Assembly (NCBI RefSeq): GCF_004193775.1
Contig: NC_041008.1
Span: forward strand, 14,093,731 to 14,157,730
From: Glycine soja
Lineage: Eukaryota > Streptophyta > Magnoliopsida > Fabales > Fabaceae
Direction: 5' to 3'
Length of the DNA: 64,000 nt
Position 1 is the stretch's first letter. Each line of letters opens with the position of its first letter. A program made the translations under genes and the position numbers. Shown one piece after another: positions 1 to 11,972 of the stretch. The notes beneath the pieces are model-generated. The model searched no databases, was not told the origin of the DNA, and saw nothing but the letters and a program-made list of their open reading frames with translations.

Positions 1-600
1 TCTATGTCTAATGGGCAAAAACTATGAAAGTGACGAAGAGGTAACATCTTCTAACAAATCTATTTCTTTTGATGAGTTACAATATGCATTTGTTGAATTA
101 CATAGTGAATCTATTAAACTTGCAAAACTTGTTTCTTCATCTAAGAAAACTATTTTAGATTTAGAGAAAGAGATTTCAAAGTTAAATAAAGAGTTAGATC
201 ATCTTAAGTCTGAGGTGTCAATCTCTAAATCAAGTGATAAAGTTCATGCTTCTACTATGACTACTGAAAAAGAAAATTCATGTGAATGTTGTAGTAAATA
301 TGTAGAAGAAATTAAAAATCTAAAAACAAATATTATATTAGGAAAAACAACCTAGATATTATATTAGGAAAACAAATATGTATTTTTGATAAAGCAGGGA
401 TTGAATATAAACCATAAAAACGACAAAAGTTTTATAAAAATTTATTTTCTTCCACACAAAAATATAATTCTCCTTTCATTACATGTTTTTATTGTGGAAG
501 AAAAGGGCATGGCATTCTACATGCTATTTTAGGAAAATTTGCAACAATATTAAAATGATTTGGGTCCCAAAAGGATCCATTGTTCACACTAACACTCAAG
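1..600 (+). pseudogene. copia gag fragment with damaged zinc knuckle
   Basis: An open stretch to 355 encodes a Lys/Glu-rich, probably coiled-coil segment containing the run SFDELQYAFVEL, typical of SIRE-like gag C-terminal halves. A stop at 353-355 breaks it. Around 484-530 a nucleocapsid-type knuckle reads CFYCGRKGHGILHA, so the first two Cys and the His are present but the final Cys of CX2CX4HX4C is Ala. A short duplication of AAATATTATATTAGGAAAA lies near 336-376. In an intact element this protein would package the RNA. Here it is dead. Confidence 0.75.
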
Positions 601-661
601 GACCCAATAAAGATTGGGTACCTAAGTCACAATATTGATCTTGTAGAAACCCTTGAGGAAA

Positions 662-2742
662 AAGTGGTACATAGATAGCGGGTGCTGAAAATATATGACG
701 GGAGATGCATCAAAGTTCACACATATCTCTCCCAAGAAAAGCAGGCATGTAACCTATGGTGACAACAACAAAGGTAGAATTCTTGGAGTTGGAAAGATAG
801 GTACAAATTCTTTAACCTCCATTGAAAATGTTCTACTAGTTAAAGGTCTTAAGCACCGTCTGCTTAGTGTTAGTCAATTGTGTGATAGAGGCTATCTGGT
901 ATCATTTGATTCTCAAAAATGTGTCATTGAACATGGATATGATACAAATATAAAGCATATAGGGTTTAGAGTCAATAATGTTTACATGATAGACTTAAGT
1001 CAAAAACTAGGTGATAATCAATGTTTTCTTAGGAAATACAATGATCCATGGCTATGGCATAAAAGGATTGCTCACATTAATATGGAACACTTAAACAAAT
1101 TAATTTCAAAATATTTAGTTGTTGGTTTGCCAAAACCAAAATTTGAAAAAGATAAACTATGTGATGCATGCCAAAAGGGAAAACAAACTAGAGTTTCATT
1201 CAAATCCAAAAACATTGTTTCAACTACTCAACCTTTACAATTACTACACATGGATTTGTTTGGCCCTTCTAGAATCATGAGTCTTGGAAAAAGTTACTAT
1301 GCCCTTGTTATAGTTTATGACTATTCTAGATACACTTGAACATTATTTATCACTCATAAGAATGATGCATTTCAAGCATTTAGGAAACTTGCAAAAATGA
1401 TTCAAAACAAGAAAAATCTCAAAATTATATCTATTAGGAGTGATCATGGGGGTGAATTTGAAAATAAAGAATTTGAATTATTTTGTGATAAGCATAGCAT
1501 TGAACATAACTTTTCTGTACCTAGAACCCCTCAACAAAATGGAGTTGTTGAAAGGAAAAATAGATCTTTGGAAGAAATTGTTAGAACCTTATTAAATGAC
1601 ATTTCTCTTCCAAAATATTTTTGGGCTGAAGCCGTTAATACTGCATGTTATATCATGAATAAAGATTTAATAAGACCCATTTTAAAGAAAACTCCATATG
1701 AACTGTTTAATGGTAGAAAACCCAACATTTCACACCTTCATATTTTTGGTTGCAAATGCTTTGTATTAAACAATGGAAAAGAAAACTTAGGAAAGTTTGA
1801 TGCTAAGTCAGATGAAGGAATTTTCCTTGGTTATTCCTTGCATAGTAAAGCTTATAGAATATATAATAAGAGAACTATGACTATTGAAGAATCTATTCAT
1901 GTTTCCTTTGATGAGTCTAATGCTATTCCTCCAAGAAAGGATATTTTAGATGATATTGCAGAATCTTTAGAACAAATGCATATTTATGGACAAGATTCCA
2001 AAGGAAAAGGAAAAGGAAGCAATGAAGATCCTCCAGAAGAAGCCAAGTTAAATGATGAACTTCCAAGAGAATGGAAAGCTTCAAGAGATCACCCCCTTGA
2101 CAACATTATTGGTGATATCTCAAAAGGGGTAACAACTAGACATTCTCTTAAAGATTTATGCAATAATATGGCTTTTGTGTCTATGATTGAACCTAAAAAT
2201 TTAAATGAAGCCATAATAGATGATCATTGGATAGTTGCTATGCAAGAAGAACTAAATCAGTTTGAGAGAAACAATGTGTGGAAACTAGTAGAGAAACCTG
2301 AAAACTACCCCATCATAGGAAAAAAATGGGCATTTAGGAATAAGTTAGATGAACATGGCATAATCATTAGGAATAAGGCTAGGTTATTTGCAAAAGAATA
2401 TAATCAAGAAGAGGGAATAGATTACGAAGAAACATATGCTCCAGTTGCAAGATTAGAAGCCATTAGAATGCTTTTAGCTTATGCATCCATAATGAATTTT
2501 AAGCTTTATCAAATGGATGTTAAAAGTGCTTTTCTAAATGGCTTAATTCAAGAAGAAGTATATGTTGAAGAACCCCCAGGTTTTGAAATTTCAGATAAGC
2601 CAAATCATGTTTATAGATTGAAAAAGGCTTTATATGGTTTGAAACAAGCCCCTAGGGCATGGTATGAACGTCTAAGCAAATTTCTTTTAGAGAAATATTT
2701 TTCTAGAGGAAAAGTGGATACCACACTGTTCATAAAGAGAAA
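662..2742 (+). pseudogene. copia pol: protease, integrase, partial reverse transcriptase
   Basis: Protease: the WYIDSGC motif around 665-685 keeps the catalytic Asp but is followed at once by a stop. Integrase: the His-His-Cys-Cys zinc-binding part is around 1060-1180. The catalytic core keeps [15 protein letters not shown] and [10 protein letters not shown], so all three acidic residues are present. A TGA at 1337-1339 replaces what is usually Trp, and the frame is the same on both sides. Reverse transcriptase starts near 2220 and keeps [11 protein letters not shown] and [12 protein letters not shown]. It is cut after TTLFIKR, before the YVDD active site. One frame runs throughout, so the element is a fairly young copy killed by two stops and a deletion. 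Confidence 0.9.
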
Positions 2743-3044
2743 TGTAGAAGCAAGCTTCATGATGATGAATCAAGTATGAATCAAGTAGTTTTGATGATGA
2801 CAAAAAGCCCAAAAGAATGATTTCATGATTGAGTCAACAAAGTTCAAGATCAAGATTAATTTCAAGATTCAAGAAAAGACATCAAGAAGAATCAAGATTC
2901 AAGAGAAGAAATAAAAAAGCAACAAGTCAAGACTTCACAAGGGAAGTATTGAAAAGGATTTTTCAAAAACCAAACATAGCACAGTTTTGTTTTACAAAAA
3001 GAGTTTTCTCAAATTTTTCTAAGTTACCAGAGTATTTACTCTCT

Positions 3045-3290
3045 GGTAATCGATTACCGGTTTCCTATAATTGATTACCAGTGATAGAATTTGATTTCAA
3101 AAAGTTTTTAACTGAATTTGCAACGTTCTAAATGATTTTTAATGGTATAATCAATTACAATATATTGGTAATCGATTACCAGTGTATCTAAACGTTGAAA
3201 TTTAAATTTAATTGTGATGAGTCACATCTTTTCATAAAATGCATTGTGTAATCGATTACATAGTTATGGTAATTGATTACCAGTGACAAG
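3045..3290. repeat. cluster of TGGTAATCGATTACCA palindromes in the LTR
   Basis: Six perfect or one-base-changed copies of GGTAATCGATTACC lie within 250 bases, including those near 3045, 3170, 3247 and 3270. Variants replace ATCGAT with ATTGAT or ATCAAT. The same motif is clustered at 52500-52700 in the related solo LTR, so it belongs to the LTR family and is not a chance feature. It lies upstream of the LTR TATA box, where retroelement enhancers usually sit. Any regulatory role is inference. Confidence 0.8.
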
Positions 3291-3383
3291 TTTTGAATAA
3301 AAGGTTAAGAGATGTAACTCTTCCAATGGTTTTCTCAAGGTTATAACTCTTCCAATGATTTTATTGACCAGACATGAAGAGTC

Positions 3384-3391
3384 TATAAAAG
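3384..3391 (+). promoter_or_regulatory. LTR TATA box
   Basis: TATAAAAG follows the AATCGATT cluster and precedes a CT-rich leader, as expected of the U3/R junction of an LTR promoter. Confidence 0.6.
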
Positions 3392-4067
3392 CAAGACCTT
3401 GACTTGCATTCAAAAAACTTCTTTAAACATCTTTTGAGAAATCTTGAAACCTTTGGTACTCATCTTTCTTCTTCTTCCTTTGCCAAAAAGCTTTCTAAGT
3501 TTTATGTTTTCCAAACCTTGTTCTTCTACAAGTGAAAAATCTGTAGAAAACAAAAGTGTGTCATATCTTTTCATTCTCTTCTCTCTTTGCCAAAAAGAAT
3601 TCAATAAGGACTAATCACATGAATTCTTTTTGTGTCTCTCTTCTCCCTTTTCCAAAAGAACAAGGGACTAACTGCCTGAATTCTTTTGTGTCTCCCTTCT
3701 CCCTTTCCAAGAGAAAAAAGAAGAAGAAAAGAATAAGAATGAGAAAATAAAAAATTGAAAAAGAAATTAAAGAAAGGAAAATAACATAGAAGAGAATAAA
3801 TGATAAACTAGAAAAGGGAAAAAATGAACGATCAAAGAAACATCTCTTACCATAGAAGCAACAAAAAAGAGGACATTGATCATCGATAGTCGGTTGTCGG
3901 AGAGCGAACAATTCCAAAGAAGGAACATAAAGGTGTGTTGCTTCTCATAGGATTCTTAGTTCCCTCGAGCCTTTGTGGTTCCAAAGAGACTCTGTTTCAT
4001 AAATAATCCAAATAAAATAAAAGCGTAAAAATCCAAATAACCCTCACTAACAATGGAATAATGTGGG

Positions 4068-5857
4068 TGTCGCAACCTACCCTTCGGCGGGAGGGCGACG
4101 CGTGACTCGCGGGTGTGTGTTCCAATAAAGGAGTACGCGCGGAGTCGCCACCAACATTTATTTTAAGGAAAACGTCGAAAAAATCGGAAAAGACGTGATC
4201 TACGAATTCTAAGTGAAAGGTTCAGAAGTTGTATTTACGCACGGGGAAGGTATTAGCACCCCACGCGTCCGTCATAAGAGATGGCAGCCTTTAATCAAAT
4301 GTGCAAATATGACTTCAATTTATATTCTTTTCCCATTTTACGTTCTTATGTCTTTTTATGCCTTTTTATGTTTTTATCTTTTTGTGGTCGACAAGGGCGT
4401 TTCCCTTTGCTCCTACGTATTTCTCAATTGTGATGAGAAAATCAGACCTACGTAGTTCTTTTGTGAACAAAGCATTTTGGTTAAGTTATTTTTTATCCTT
4501 TTTTGCAAGATATGTTTTTATTAAACGAAAGGTCATTTAAGGCGTTGGACCATTAGACAATCTTTCGATTCTTTTGAAAAGTGAGAAAACATTAAGGCAT
4601 TGGACCATTAATGATTTCTTTATTTTTAAAAGAGGTAACAAAGTTACATATTGATTTTAGGCTTTTTAGAAATCTACACTTAACCAATAAAAGCGGAAAA
4701 GACCATTTCAAGGCGTTGGACCTTTGAAAATGGTTTTTTTAGGCGATGACAAAAGTTTGGTTTACGAATTGATTTTAGCCTTAGTTTCACTTTGGTTATT
4801 AGTTGATTTGATTAAGAAAGAGAAATCTCAAAGAAAAACGTCCGATTGATTTTTTTTTATTTTTTTATTTTACTAAAAGATATTTTTTATTATTATATTA
4901 TTATATTATTATTTTACCTCTTTTTGGTTTCCAACGTGGTTACGGCATGACCGAACGGTCGGATTTCATTTTAAAAGAAATTAACGGATGTTACAATTCA
5001 AATGATCGGTGGAAATTTATTTTATTTTTTGATTAGGCGAGAAAATGACTTAAGCAAATTACTAAAGCACGTCAAAAGGGGGTACGGAAAGTAAATGAAA
5101 TGAAAATAAAAGCACGTGAAAACAAATGAGGACCACTAAGGGTACATAGAATGTATTGAAAATTTTGATTTCGGGAACTTACTGGTTGAAGACCGAAGAA
5201 CGACGAAGAACGAACGAAGAACATCGAAGAACGGTTGAAAATCTTCGCGAAATCACCCACGGAAACGTTACGGAAGCGCCTCGGCTTGGATTTTCTTCAC
5301 GGAAACAATTTTTTTCACTAATTTCAAGTGATCTCGAAATACCAGAAGGGCTGAACATTTTTGTTCTTCCCTCCTTCCCCTATTTCTAGGAAAAGGAAGG
5401 AGATGCTTGCCACCCAGCTCGCCCAGGCGAGCTCAAGAGGAAGCAACCGCCTTCTGGAGCAAGTGGGCCTGGTTGCTATTTGAACCCCCATTTTTACTAA
5501 ATACACCCCTACCTTTTTTTGGTGATTCTTTTTCCGTAAAGTTACGGAAACTTACAAATTTCGTAACGATACTTGTTTTCTTTCCGTAATGTTGCGGAAC
5601 CTTACGGATTACGTAATCATCTCTTTTTTGCCTTCCGGAACGTTACAGAACTTTACGGTTTGTGCACTAACACTTCCTTTTAATTTCCGACATGTCACGG
5701 AACTTCACGGATTGTGCTACAACGCTTTTCTTTTGGCTTCCGGCATGTCTCGGAACTTCACAAATTGCCTAATGATGGGTGCCAAATACCTCGAAGTGGT
5801 CAAACGAGGGTCGCATCCCAACAACGGATGGTCCCCGGACGAAATTAAGGTATGACA
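4068..5857 (-). mobile_element. Ogre-like Ty3/gypsy solo LTR
   Basis: On the minus strand the unit begins TGTCATACCTTAATTTCGTC and ends GGTTGCGACA, giving canonical TG...CA ends. The neighbouring 5-bp sites are gtggg (4063-4067) and atggg (5858-5862), a target duplication with one mismatch. It is about 1.79 kb with no coding region. It carries the repeated phrase 'ggtccaacgcctt' on the minus strand, the AGCTCGCCCAGGCGAGCT palindrome (around 5417) and a GTGGCGACTCC block near its 3' end. I associate these with Ogre/Tat-type elements of legumes. A homologous copy in the opposite orientation lies at 63267-64000. Confidence 0.8.
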
Positions 5858-6309
5858 ATGGGCATTTTTGGATTTTCCTTTGAAGTTAAATCATGATGGG
5901 ATAATTGCTATAGATATCGCAATATTATAGTCCTGCTCCCCCATGATTGCTCCCCCATGATTGCAAATGTGATGACCTCTCCTTTAATCCTCCCCACAAC
6001 AAATGTTATTATTGCGGCCAAGGGCTACTCTATTCTGCTAGTAATGGCGGGCGTTATGGTTGTTATTGACTATGTGATAAAAATAATCATGGAGTAGTAG
6101 TTTTTGTAGACTTGAATCATTAAATAGTGTCTTGGTATAATATTGAGCATAAGTAATATTGTAATGATGCGTATGTAGAATAGAATCCTTAAATAATAAT
6201 GATATTTTATATTACACTAGAGTGACTAATAGTCTTGAACTCTATCTCTAACAACATCACACTTACAAGTTTTCAAGGTATAGTTTAAAAGTCTGCGCAT
6301 GATGGTCAT
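5858..6309. other. intergenic, nothing recognised
   Basis: AT-rich sequence with no convincing reading frame. A 16-base phrase, GCTCCCCCATGATTGC, is repeated back to back around 5936-5965. Confidence 0.6.
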
Positions 6310-7019
6310 CAATGGCGGATTCACATTTGGAGTTTTGGGTGCAATTGCCCCCACAAGATTTTAAACTATTTTTTAAAACATATTTAAGAATTTTTTTTAC
6401 CCCATAAAAAATATGTGTTGCCCCATAATATATATTTTTTAAAATGAATAAAGAAAATTATAAGAAAAAAAAGAATATGTTGATATTAATTTTACCACCT
6501 TATTATTTTAATTTTTACCATTCTCACACCTACAGTACTAAATACGTAATAAGTCAGTGATACAAAAATACACCTTGATGCAATCCCAAATAGATAGAGA
6601 AAAGGAAAAATTGTTACCACTTGTTATTATTCCTTGGATCAATTAGGCCTGTAGTTTTTTTTAAAATGGTTTGATATGGTCATTTACTTTCAAAATGTTC
6701 AATTAGGTCTTTTATTTTACAATAGGGATTCAATTTAGTCTCATTATTCTTTCATTTGCTCCAAAAGTTTTAATAAGTAGAACCTATATTGGTTTTAAAT
6801 AAGACCAAATGAAACCCATTTTAAAAAATAAAGTACCTAATTTAACATTTTAGAAGTAAAATACCTAATTGAATTATTTTTTTTTTAAAAAATAACCTAA
6901 CTGAACATGCAAATAATAAGAGTACCATATTGAACTAGCAAAATAAGTTAGAGAATTAAACCATTTTATTATGGACTATTTGCTTGCCCCACTAAGTAAA
7001 AGTTTTGGGTCTGCCACTA
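6310..7019. mobile_element. hAT-like non-autonomous element, 710 bp
   Basis: The ends are imperfect inverted repeats: CAATGGCGGATTC at the left and, read on the other strand, TAGTGGCAGACCC at the right. This is the common hAT terminus 'CAGTGGCGGAYCC'. The flanks are atggtcat (6302-6309) and acggtcat (7020-7027), an 8-bp duplication with one mismatch, as expected of hAT. There is no transposase. The middle (about 6630-6960) holds phrases such as 'caattaggtcttttattttac' that suggest a second small element nested inside. Confidence 0.75.
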
Positions 7020-7264
7020 ACGGTCATACATGTATATCTCAATATAGTGAATGCTCTAGAGAATTTTGTGAAAAACTCAATAGGAAGCAACCTCACTTTT
7101 ACATTCACATAGGTGGGTCTATCAAGAGTACTCTTATAATTAGGTATCCCAACTCATTAAGAAATTAATTCAATCATTCAACAATAGAAAATATTATGCT
7201 TTTAATATATGAATGAGACTTATAAGAATTAATATAGCATAATTTTCACATCTCCTTATACGTT

Positions 7265-7700
7265 GTTAATACCCTTTGAACCTATTTCTCGTGTTCTTTA
7301 GTCCATAGGTTGGGTAACTCTTATAAGAGACTATTTAATTTGTGAGATCTAGTCTCATTCCTTTTGAGGTTTTGAAAACCTTCTTTCTTGATAATCCTTT
7401 TGTCAAAAGATAAACCAAATTTTCTTCAGACTTCACATGATCCATCCTTACATCCCCAATGGTGAAAAATTCTATTATTGTGCTATGCTTATGAAATATT
7501 TGTTGTCTTTTACTATTATAACAGTTTTGAATCTTTGCAATAGTCATGCTACTAGCACAAAAAGTTTCACTATAGGTATATACCTATTTGACATATATCC
7601 ACACATAATTTTAGTGTCGGTTTTGGATGGGATTCAACAACATATATTGAGTGTCACTATAATCTATACCTTCAATTTTAACAATTGTTAGAATAAATTT
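7265..7700 (-). pseudogene. copia RNase H C-terminal remnant
   Basis: On the minus strand 7335-7547 reads through 'QIFHKHSTI', 'VRMDHVKSEENLVYLLTKGL' and 'KTSKGMRL', the C-terminal end of copia pol (usually H-x-RHSxI ... VRxDHVxTxENLADxLTKGL ... TSxGMGL). The usual Asp of the 'LADPLTK' motif is Tyr here. Sequence up to about 7700 keeps short matching pieces upstream of it. No reverse transcriptase or LTR was recognised next to it, so this is an isolated fragment. An active gene is ruled out by length. Confidence 0.7.
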
Positions 7701-7919
7701 GTTAACCTATGCCTACGTTTAGTGTGTGTCACTATAGCCTATACTTAAATTATGTATAATAGTTTTTATCCATTTAATACTATATATTTTTTAAAGCAAT
7801 GAAATAATTAATTTAAATTTCATTAAATAAACCATAAATTAAGTAAATATATTACAAATATTTATTAAATTACCCATTTAAAAAATAATTTTGCCTTCCA
7901 TCTATTAGGAGTGTGCAAG

Positions 7920-10052
7920 AGGCAAGTTCGAACCCAAAAAGCCCAAACCACATCAACTCATGGGATTCTACGACTAACTCGTTTTCGCCCAACAAACCAT
8001 TCGGGTTTATAGGGTTCGGGTTTCAGACATTTTTGAGCAGGTCAAATGAATTTATTTTGATTATGCCTAAATTGGAGCACACTTATTTTTTTGGCCCAAA
8101 TAATTTTTTTCCCAAGTTAAAAAAATAGTTTTAAATTTTTTTAAAATCATTTTAAAATAGTCACATTAATTTTTTTTGGCCCAAATGAGTTTTTTTTGCC
8201 CAAATTAAAAAATAATAATTCTAAAACCTTTTAAACCATTTTGAAATAGTCTATTATGAGCCCATTTTAATTTTTAGACCCAAGAAAGAATAAAAGCAAT
8301 TAGAATATTGCAAAGCTTTTAAAAAAACATGATTGAAAAAAAAATATGAAAATAACAAATAAACAACAATGTTTAAAAGACATCCAATCTTGGCATCCCA
8401 ACTATCATCATAGTTCATAGCTAATAATTGCTAATTACAAAATCAAGGCATCCATTTATCCACCATGTAATGTCCAAGTCATGAAAGTTATTACAATTGC
8501 CTATGTGATGCATGAGTTAAAAAAATTAATATTAAATTTAATTATTAAATTGAATTATATGTTTTCAAAAAAATAGTTAAATACTATTGAATAAAATCAA
8601 ACTATTACCAACATAAGAGAATCATTGCCAACATTAAACTATGAAACAAATGCAATATAACAAATCTAATTCTATCGATATAAACCACAATTTATTGAAA
8701 GCAAGGATTAACTTCATGTCGATTATCCATAATTTATTGAAAATAACAATTAACTTCATGGGAGTTGTTCAAAGCAATTAAAACATAAATATATTACATG
8801 TTATGACAACATAAATTTCAAAATTATCACTTAACTAATTCCTAATAACCATAACATGTATTCTTTTTCGCTCATATTTAGACACACTAAATTGATTGAC
8901 ATTATCCTCTTTTAATCCCATAAATATTAAAAAAAATTCCACCCTGAAGTCAAATAGCATTTTGTTTTTTCTTAGCTATATCCACCTAAGGAGACATGAC
9001 CCGCATGCCTTTCATGATACTCCAGAATATTCGTCTTATGTTTGTTTTGAAATGCAACAAAACAAAACTTAGCTTCCAAAAGCTAAAAAGGAATAAAAGA
9101 AGTTGAAAGTTTAAAAAAATATAAAATGTTATTTTATCAAATTTAAACATAATCAATTACTTAAAACTTACCAGTGAAGAACATTTTGCTTGATAAGAGC
9201 TCAATTTATTTTCAAGATGATAAAAAATACAAACATTATCTTCTTCAGCATGTTCATCATGTTCATAAATCAAGTGTCTTCTAGATCAAAATCATGTATA
9301 TTTATAGGATAACGGGTTTCACTTTTATTTAAATAAACAGTTTTCATTTTAAAATCAAATTTTCCCAAAAAGTGCAACAAAAGCCTCATGATTTGATTTT
9401 AGCCAATAAAATTTAGCCACTTTCAACATTGCACCTGAAAATATTGTCATACCATTTGGATCTTTAGACAAATGGACATAGAAAACGTTTTATCTATTCC
9501 CAAATAAAAGAACTTATAAATGCTTAAAAAAAGAACTTATAACATTAACTACTTATAAAAAGAAAATGGATCAAAGTAATTCTAAGGCCTCATCATGTCA
9601 AACCCAACACATGCAAATAAATAAAAGAAAATGAATATAAAAAAGTTTCTCTATTTCACTTAATTCCAAGTTAGTGTAAATTTCACAGTGAGCGACAAAT
9701 GTTGAACAATAGTAAGCAGGACTTTGATGTGCAACAGTGTATAGAGATAGCAGAGCTTGTTGGAGAGCATAAATGACGGTTGAAAAACAATTATGTGAAT
9801 ATTGGTTCAAACACTAAATGGACAAGCCTAGTCTCTAGGTTTATTAGTTTTATGATTGAGTTAATGACATCATCACGGGTCAATGACGTGACTAGTCTAA
9901 AGACAATCATATAGGCCACAAGTTTGATTCCCTGCTGAATTGGTTGGATTAGAATGTCCCGGTCTGAGTTTTAAAACACTACCTTGTGGTAGTGATGACA
10001 AAGGAGGAAGACAAAGATAAAAACGCATCAACCATCTTGTTTAAATAGGAAG
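7920..10052. other. hAT interior: AT-rich, short duplications, no gene
   Basis: No credible coding region. Near-duplicate segments occur at about 8090-8160 and 8160-8240 ('ttggcccaaat' followed by T-runs) and at about 8685-8725 and 8733-8765 ('ataatttattgaaa...aacttcatg'). Confidence 0.5.
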
Positions 10053-10501
10053 AAAATTGTAACTCCTTCAAATCCATTATGCGTAAATCACGAGCCACCT
10101 TATTTATGGGGTTGATTCAATTATAATGTTTCTTCCTTTCATATTGTTATGCTTCAACTTTAATATGTTATGTAATAATTGTTGTATAATTTCATTCTTT
10201 GGGAAAATTATAATCCTTTAAGTTCATTATACCTAAAATCATAAGTCACCTAAATTATGGTCTTAATTCAATTTTAATGCTATATCTCTCCACATTCTTA
10301 ACCTTCAACTTTAATATTTTATTTAATAATTGTTGTAAAATTTCATTCTTAGGAAAAATTGTAACTCCTCTATATCCATTATACATAAAATCATGAGTCA
10401 CCTAAATTATGATCTTAATTCAATTTTAATCTTACATCCCTTCATATTCTTAACCTTCAACTTTAATATGTTGTGTAATAATTGTTGTGAAATTTCATTC
10501 T
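10053..10501. repeat. three tandem copies of a 150-bp unit
   Basis: Units start at 10053, 10203 and 10353, each opening with GAAAATT(G/A)TAA and closing with TAATAATTGTTGT-AAATTTCATTCT. Spacing is 150 bases each time. Units 2 and 3 are closer to each other than to unit 1, judging by the shared 'cacctaaattatg-tcttaattcaattttaat'. No reading frame spans the array. Confidence 0.85.
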
Positions 10502-11712
10502 GTCTTTTTGTATGCCAGTTCAAAAATATAAGATAAAATATTATTCAAGAAAGTAATTCAATAAAATAATTCTTTATGTTAAAGTAATTCAATATATTAT
10601 TTTTCCCTTCTAACTTTTATCCTTCTAAATGTATTTTACAAATATGTCACCACTTTTACTTTATATAATATTAAGATAAGATTAAGATTAAGATAACAAT
10701 ATGGTTATCCCTTATTTCCATATGCTTTGTGTTTAGGGTATATAAGCAAAATTATTGATTAATAAGCCCATGATCAAAATGTTTGTAATACAAAAGATAT
10801 TTATTTAATTTTTTAGCTTTGAAAAATGAAAAATAGATTATAAAAAAAGGATAACCAAATAAATTGAAAAAACAATCATAACAATTATCATTAAAATTCT
10901 TTCAAATAAAATTACACACCATATACTGAGAATTGACAATATTAAAAATATAATTAAACCAACTAGAAAAATAATTCATCTCTCTTGTTCTCAAAAACTC
11001 CAACTTTTATGGATTTCACTTTTGTAAGATGATTAGCTTGACAACAATCAACTCAATCACCAATAAGTATGTATAAGGAACCACTATCAATCTCCCAGCT
11101 GGTTTTGCATGACACTTGTTTCTTCACTAACATATAGAAGGGTCAACCAACCACCTTCCAAAATATCATAAAAATGTTGAATTTTTCCAATGCCTTTTGT
11201 CAAGTAATTTTTTCTCTCTCTTGACTTTAACCTCAAACACATTTCCATAAGGATCCTCAAATTCTATTTTGCATTAAATTTCATTAAAAAATACAAAACA
11301 AATAAATTTGACAACTTGATCATATCCTAGAATGATATCAGCATAACACACATGTTATAAATTATCATAAATCTAACAAATCACATAAAATAAAAGAAAT
11401 ACATATGATCTTACATATCCAAGAGAGATTTCACAATGAAAAGTATGTCATTTTAAATTCCAAGTAGATTCTTTGTTATCATCGTAATAAGGATCATCTT
11501 CCATCTGATTATTTAAATAAAAAATAAATAAAATTCATGAATGTATTGTATCACATGACAAAAAAATGAAAATGAAAGTTTTTTTTTTTTAAAAAAAATC
11601 AATATAACTAAACCTTGACATGAAGAAATACTTGAGTATGAAAAGCAAATTCCTAGATCCAAAAAAATAGTCAAAACCTTGGACTCTTATATAGATAAAA
11701 AGAAGTAAACAA

Positions 11713-11913
11713 AGAATGAAGAGATTAACAACATGATGGATAGGGAAATAATTAACATGAATACAATTAATATGGAGTGAATGCAATTAAAATGGAGGTT
11801 CAAGATGGAAGATACAAAGGAGTGAGAGAATGAAGAGGTTATCAACATGATGGGTAGGGAAATAGTTAACATGAATGTAATTCATATGGAGTGAATGCAA
11901 TTAATAAGGAGGC
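11713..11913. repeat. two tandem copies of a 113-bp unit
   Basis: AGAATGAAGAGRTTA begins at 11713 and again at 11826. Both copies continue through 'caacatgatgg-tagggaaata-ttaacatgaat' and 'atatggagtgaatgcaatta'. The unit is clearly related across its whole length. Confidence 0.85.
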
Positions 11914-11940
11914 AAGAATGAGAAAACACTTTTATACATA

Positions 11941-11972
11941 ATATAGATATAGATATAGATATAGATATAGAT
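11941..11972. repeat. (ATAGAT)n microsatellite
   Basis: A hexanucleotide tract of about five units. Confidence 0.9.

Larger units (their letters stand above)
1..3900 (+). mobile_element. SIRE1-type Ty1/copia retrotransposon, truncated and internally deleted
   Basis: The order gag, zinc knuckle, protease, integrase, reverse transcriptase reads left to right on the + strand, which is the copia order. An LTR follows. The 5' LTR and the start of gag lie outside the window. Pol stops inside reverse transcriptase, and the next bases are the start of the LTR (about 2743), so RNase H and anything 3' of it have been deleted. The LTR resembles the solo LTR at 51830-52923 (opposite strand): both begin with TGTAGA, have GTTTTGATGATGA soon after, and carry a run of GGTAATCGATTACC-type palindromes. 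SIRE1 assignment rests on motif recognition. The right edge is approximate because the LTR end is not clear before the next insertion at 4068. Confidence 0.85.
2743..3900 (+). repeat. LTR of the SIRE-like copia element
   Basis: The LTR starts at TGTAGAAGC, directly after the broken reverse transcriptase. It contains GTTTTGATGATGA near 2789, a cluster of AATCGATT palindromes (3045-3290), a TATA box (3384-3391) and CT-rich duplicated segments around 3580-3715, where the motif GAATTC-TTTTGTGTCTC is repeated. The last part (3720-3900) is A-rich. The 3' boundary is not resolved. Confidence 0.7.

Noticed and set aside
3410..3917. Minus-strand frames rich in Phe/Ser/Leu
   Set aside because: Shadows of the CT- and A-rich LTR leader with no protein features.
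9840..9990. SINE-like phrase 'ggccacaagtttgattccctgc'
   Set aside because: A B-box-like word only. No A box at the right distance, no tail and no flanking repeats.
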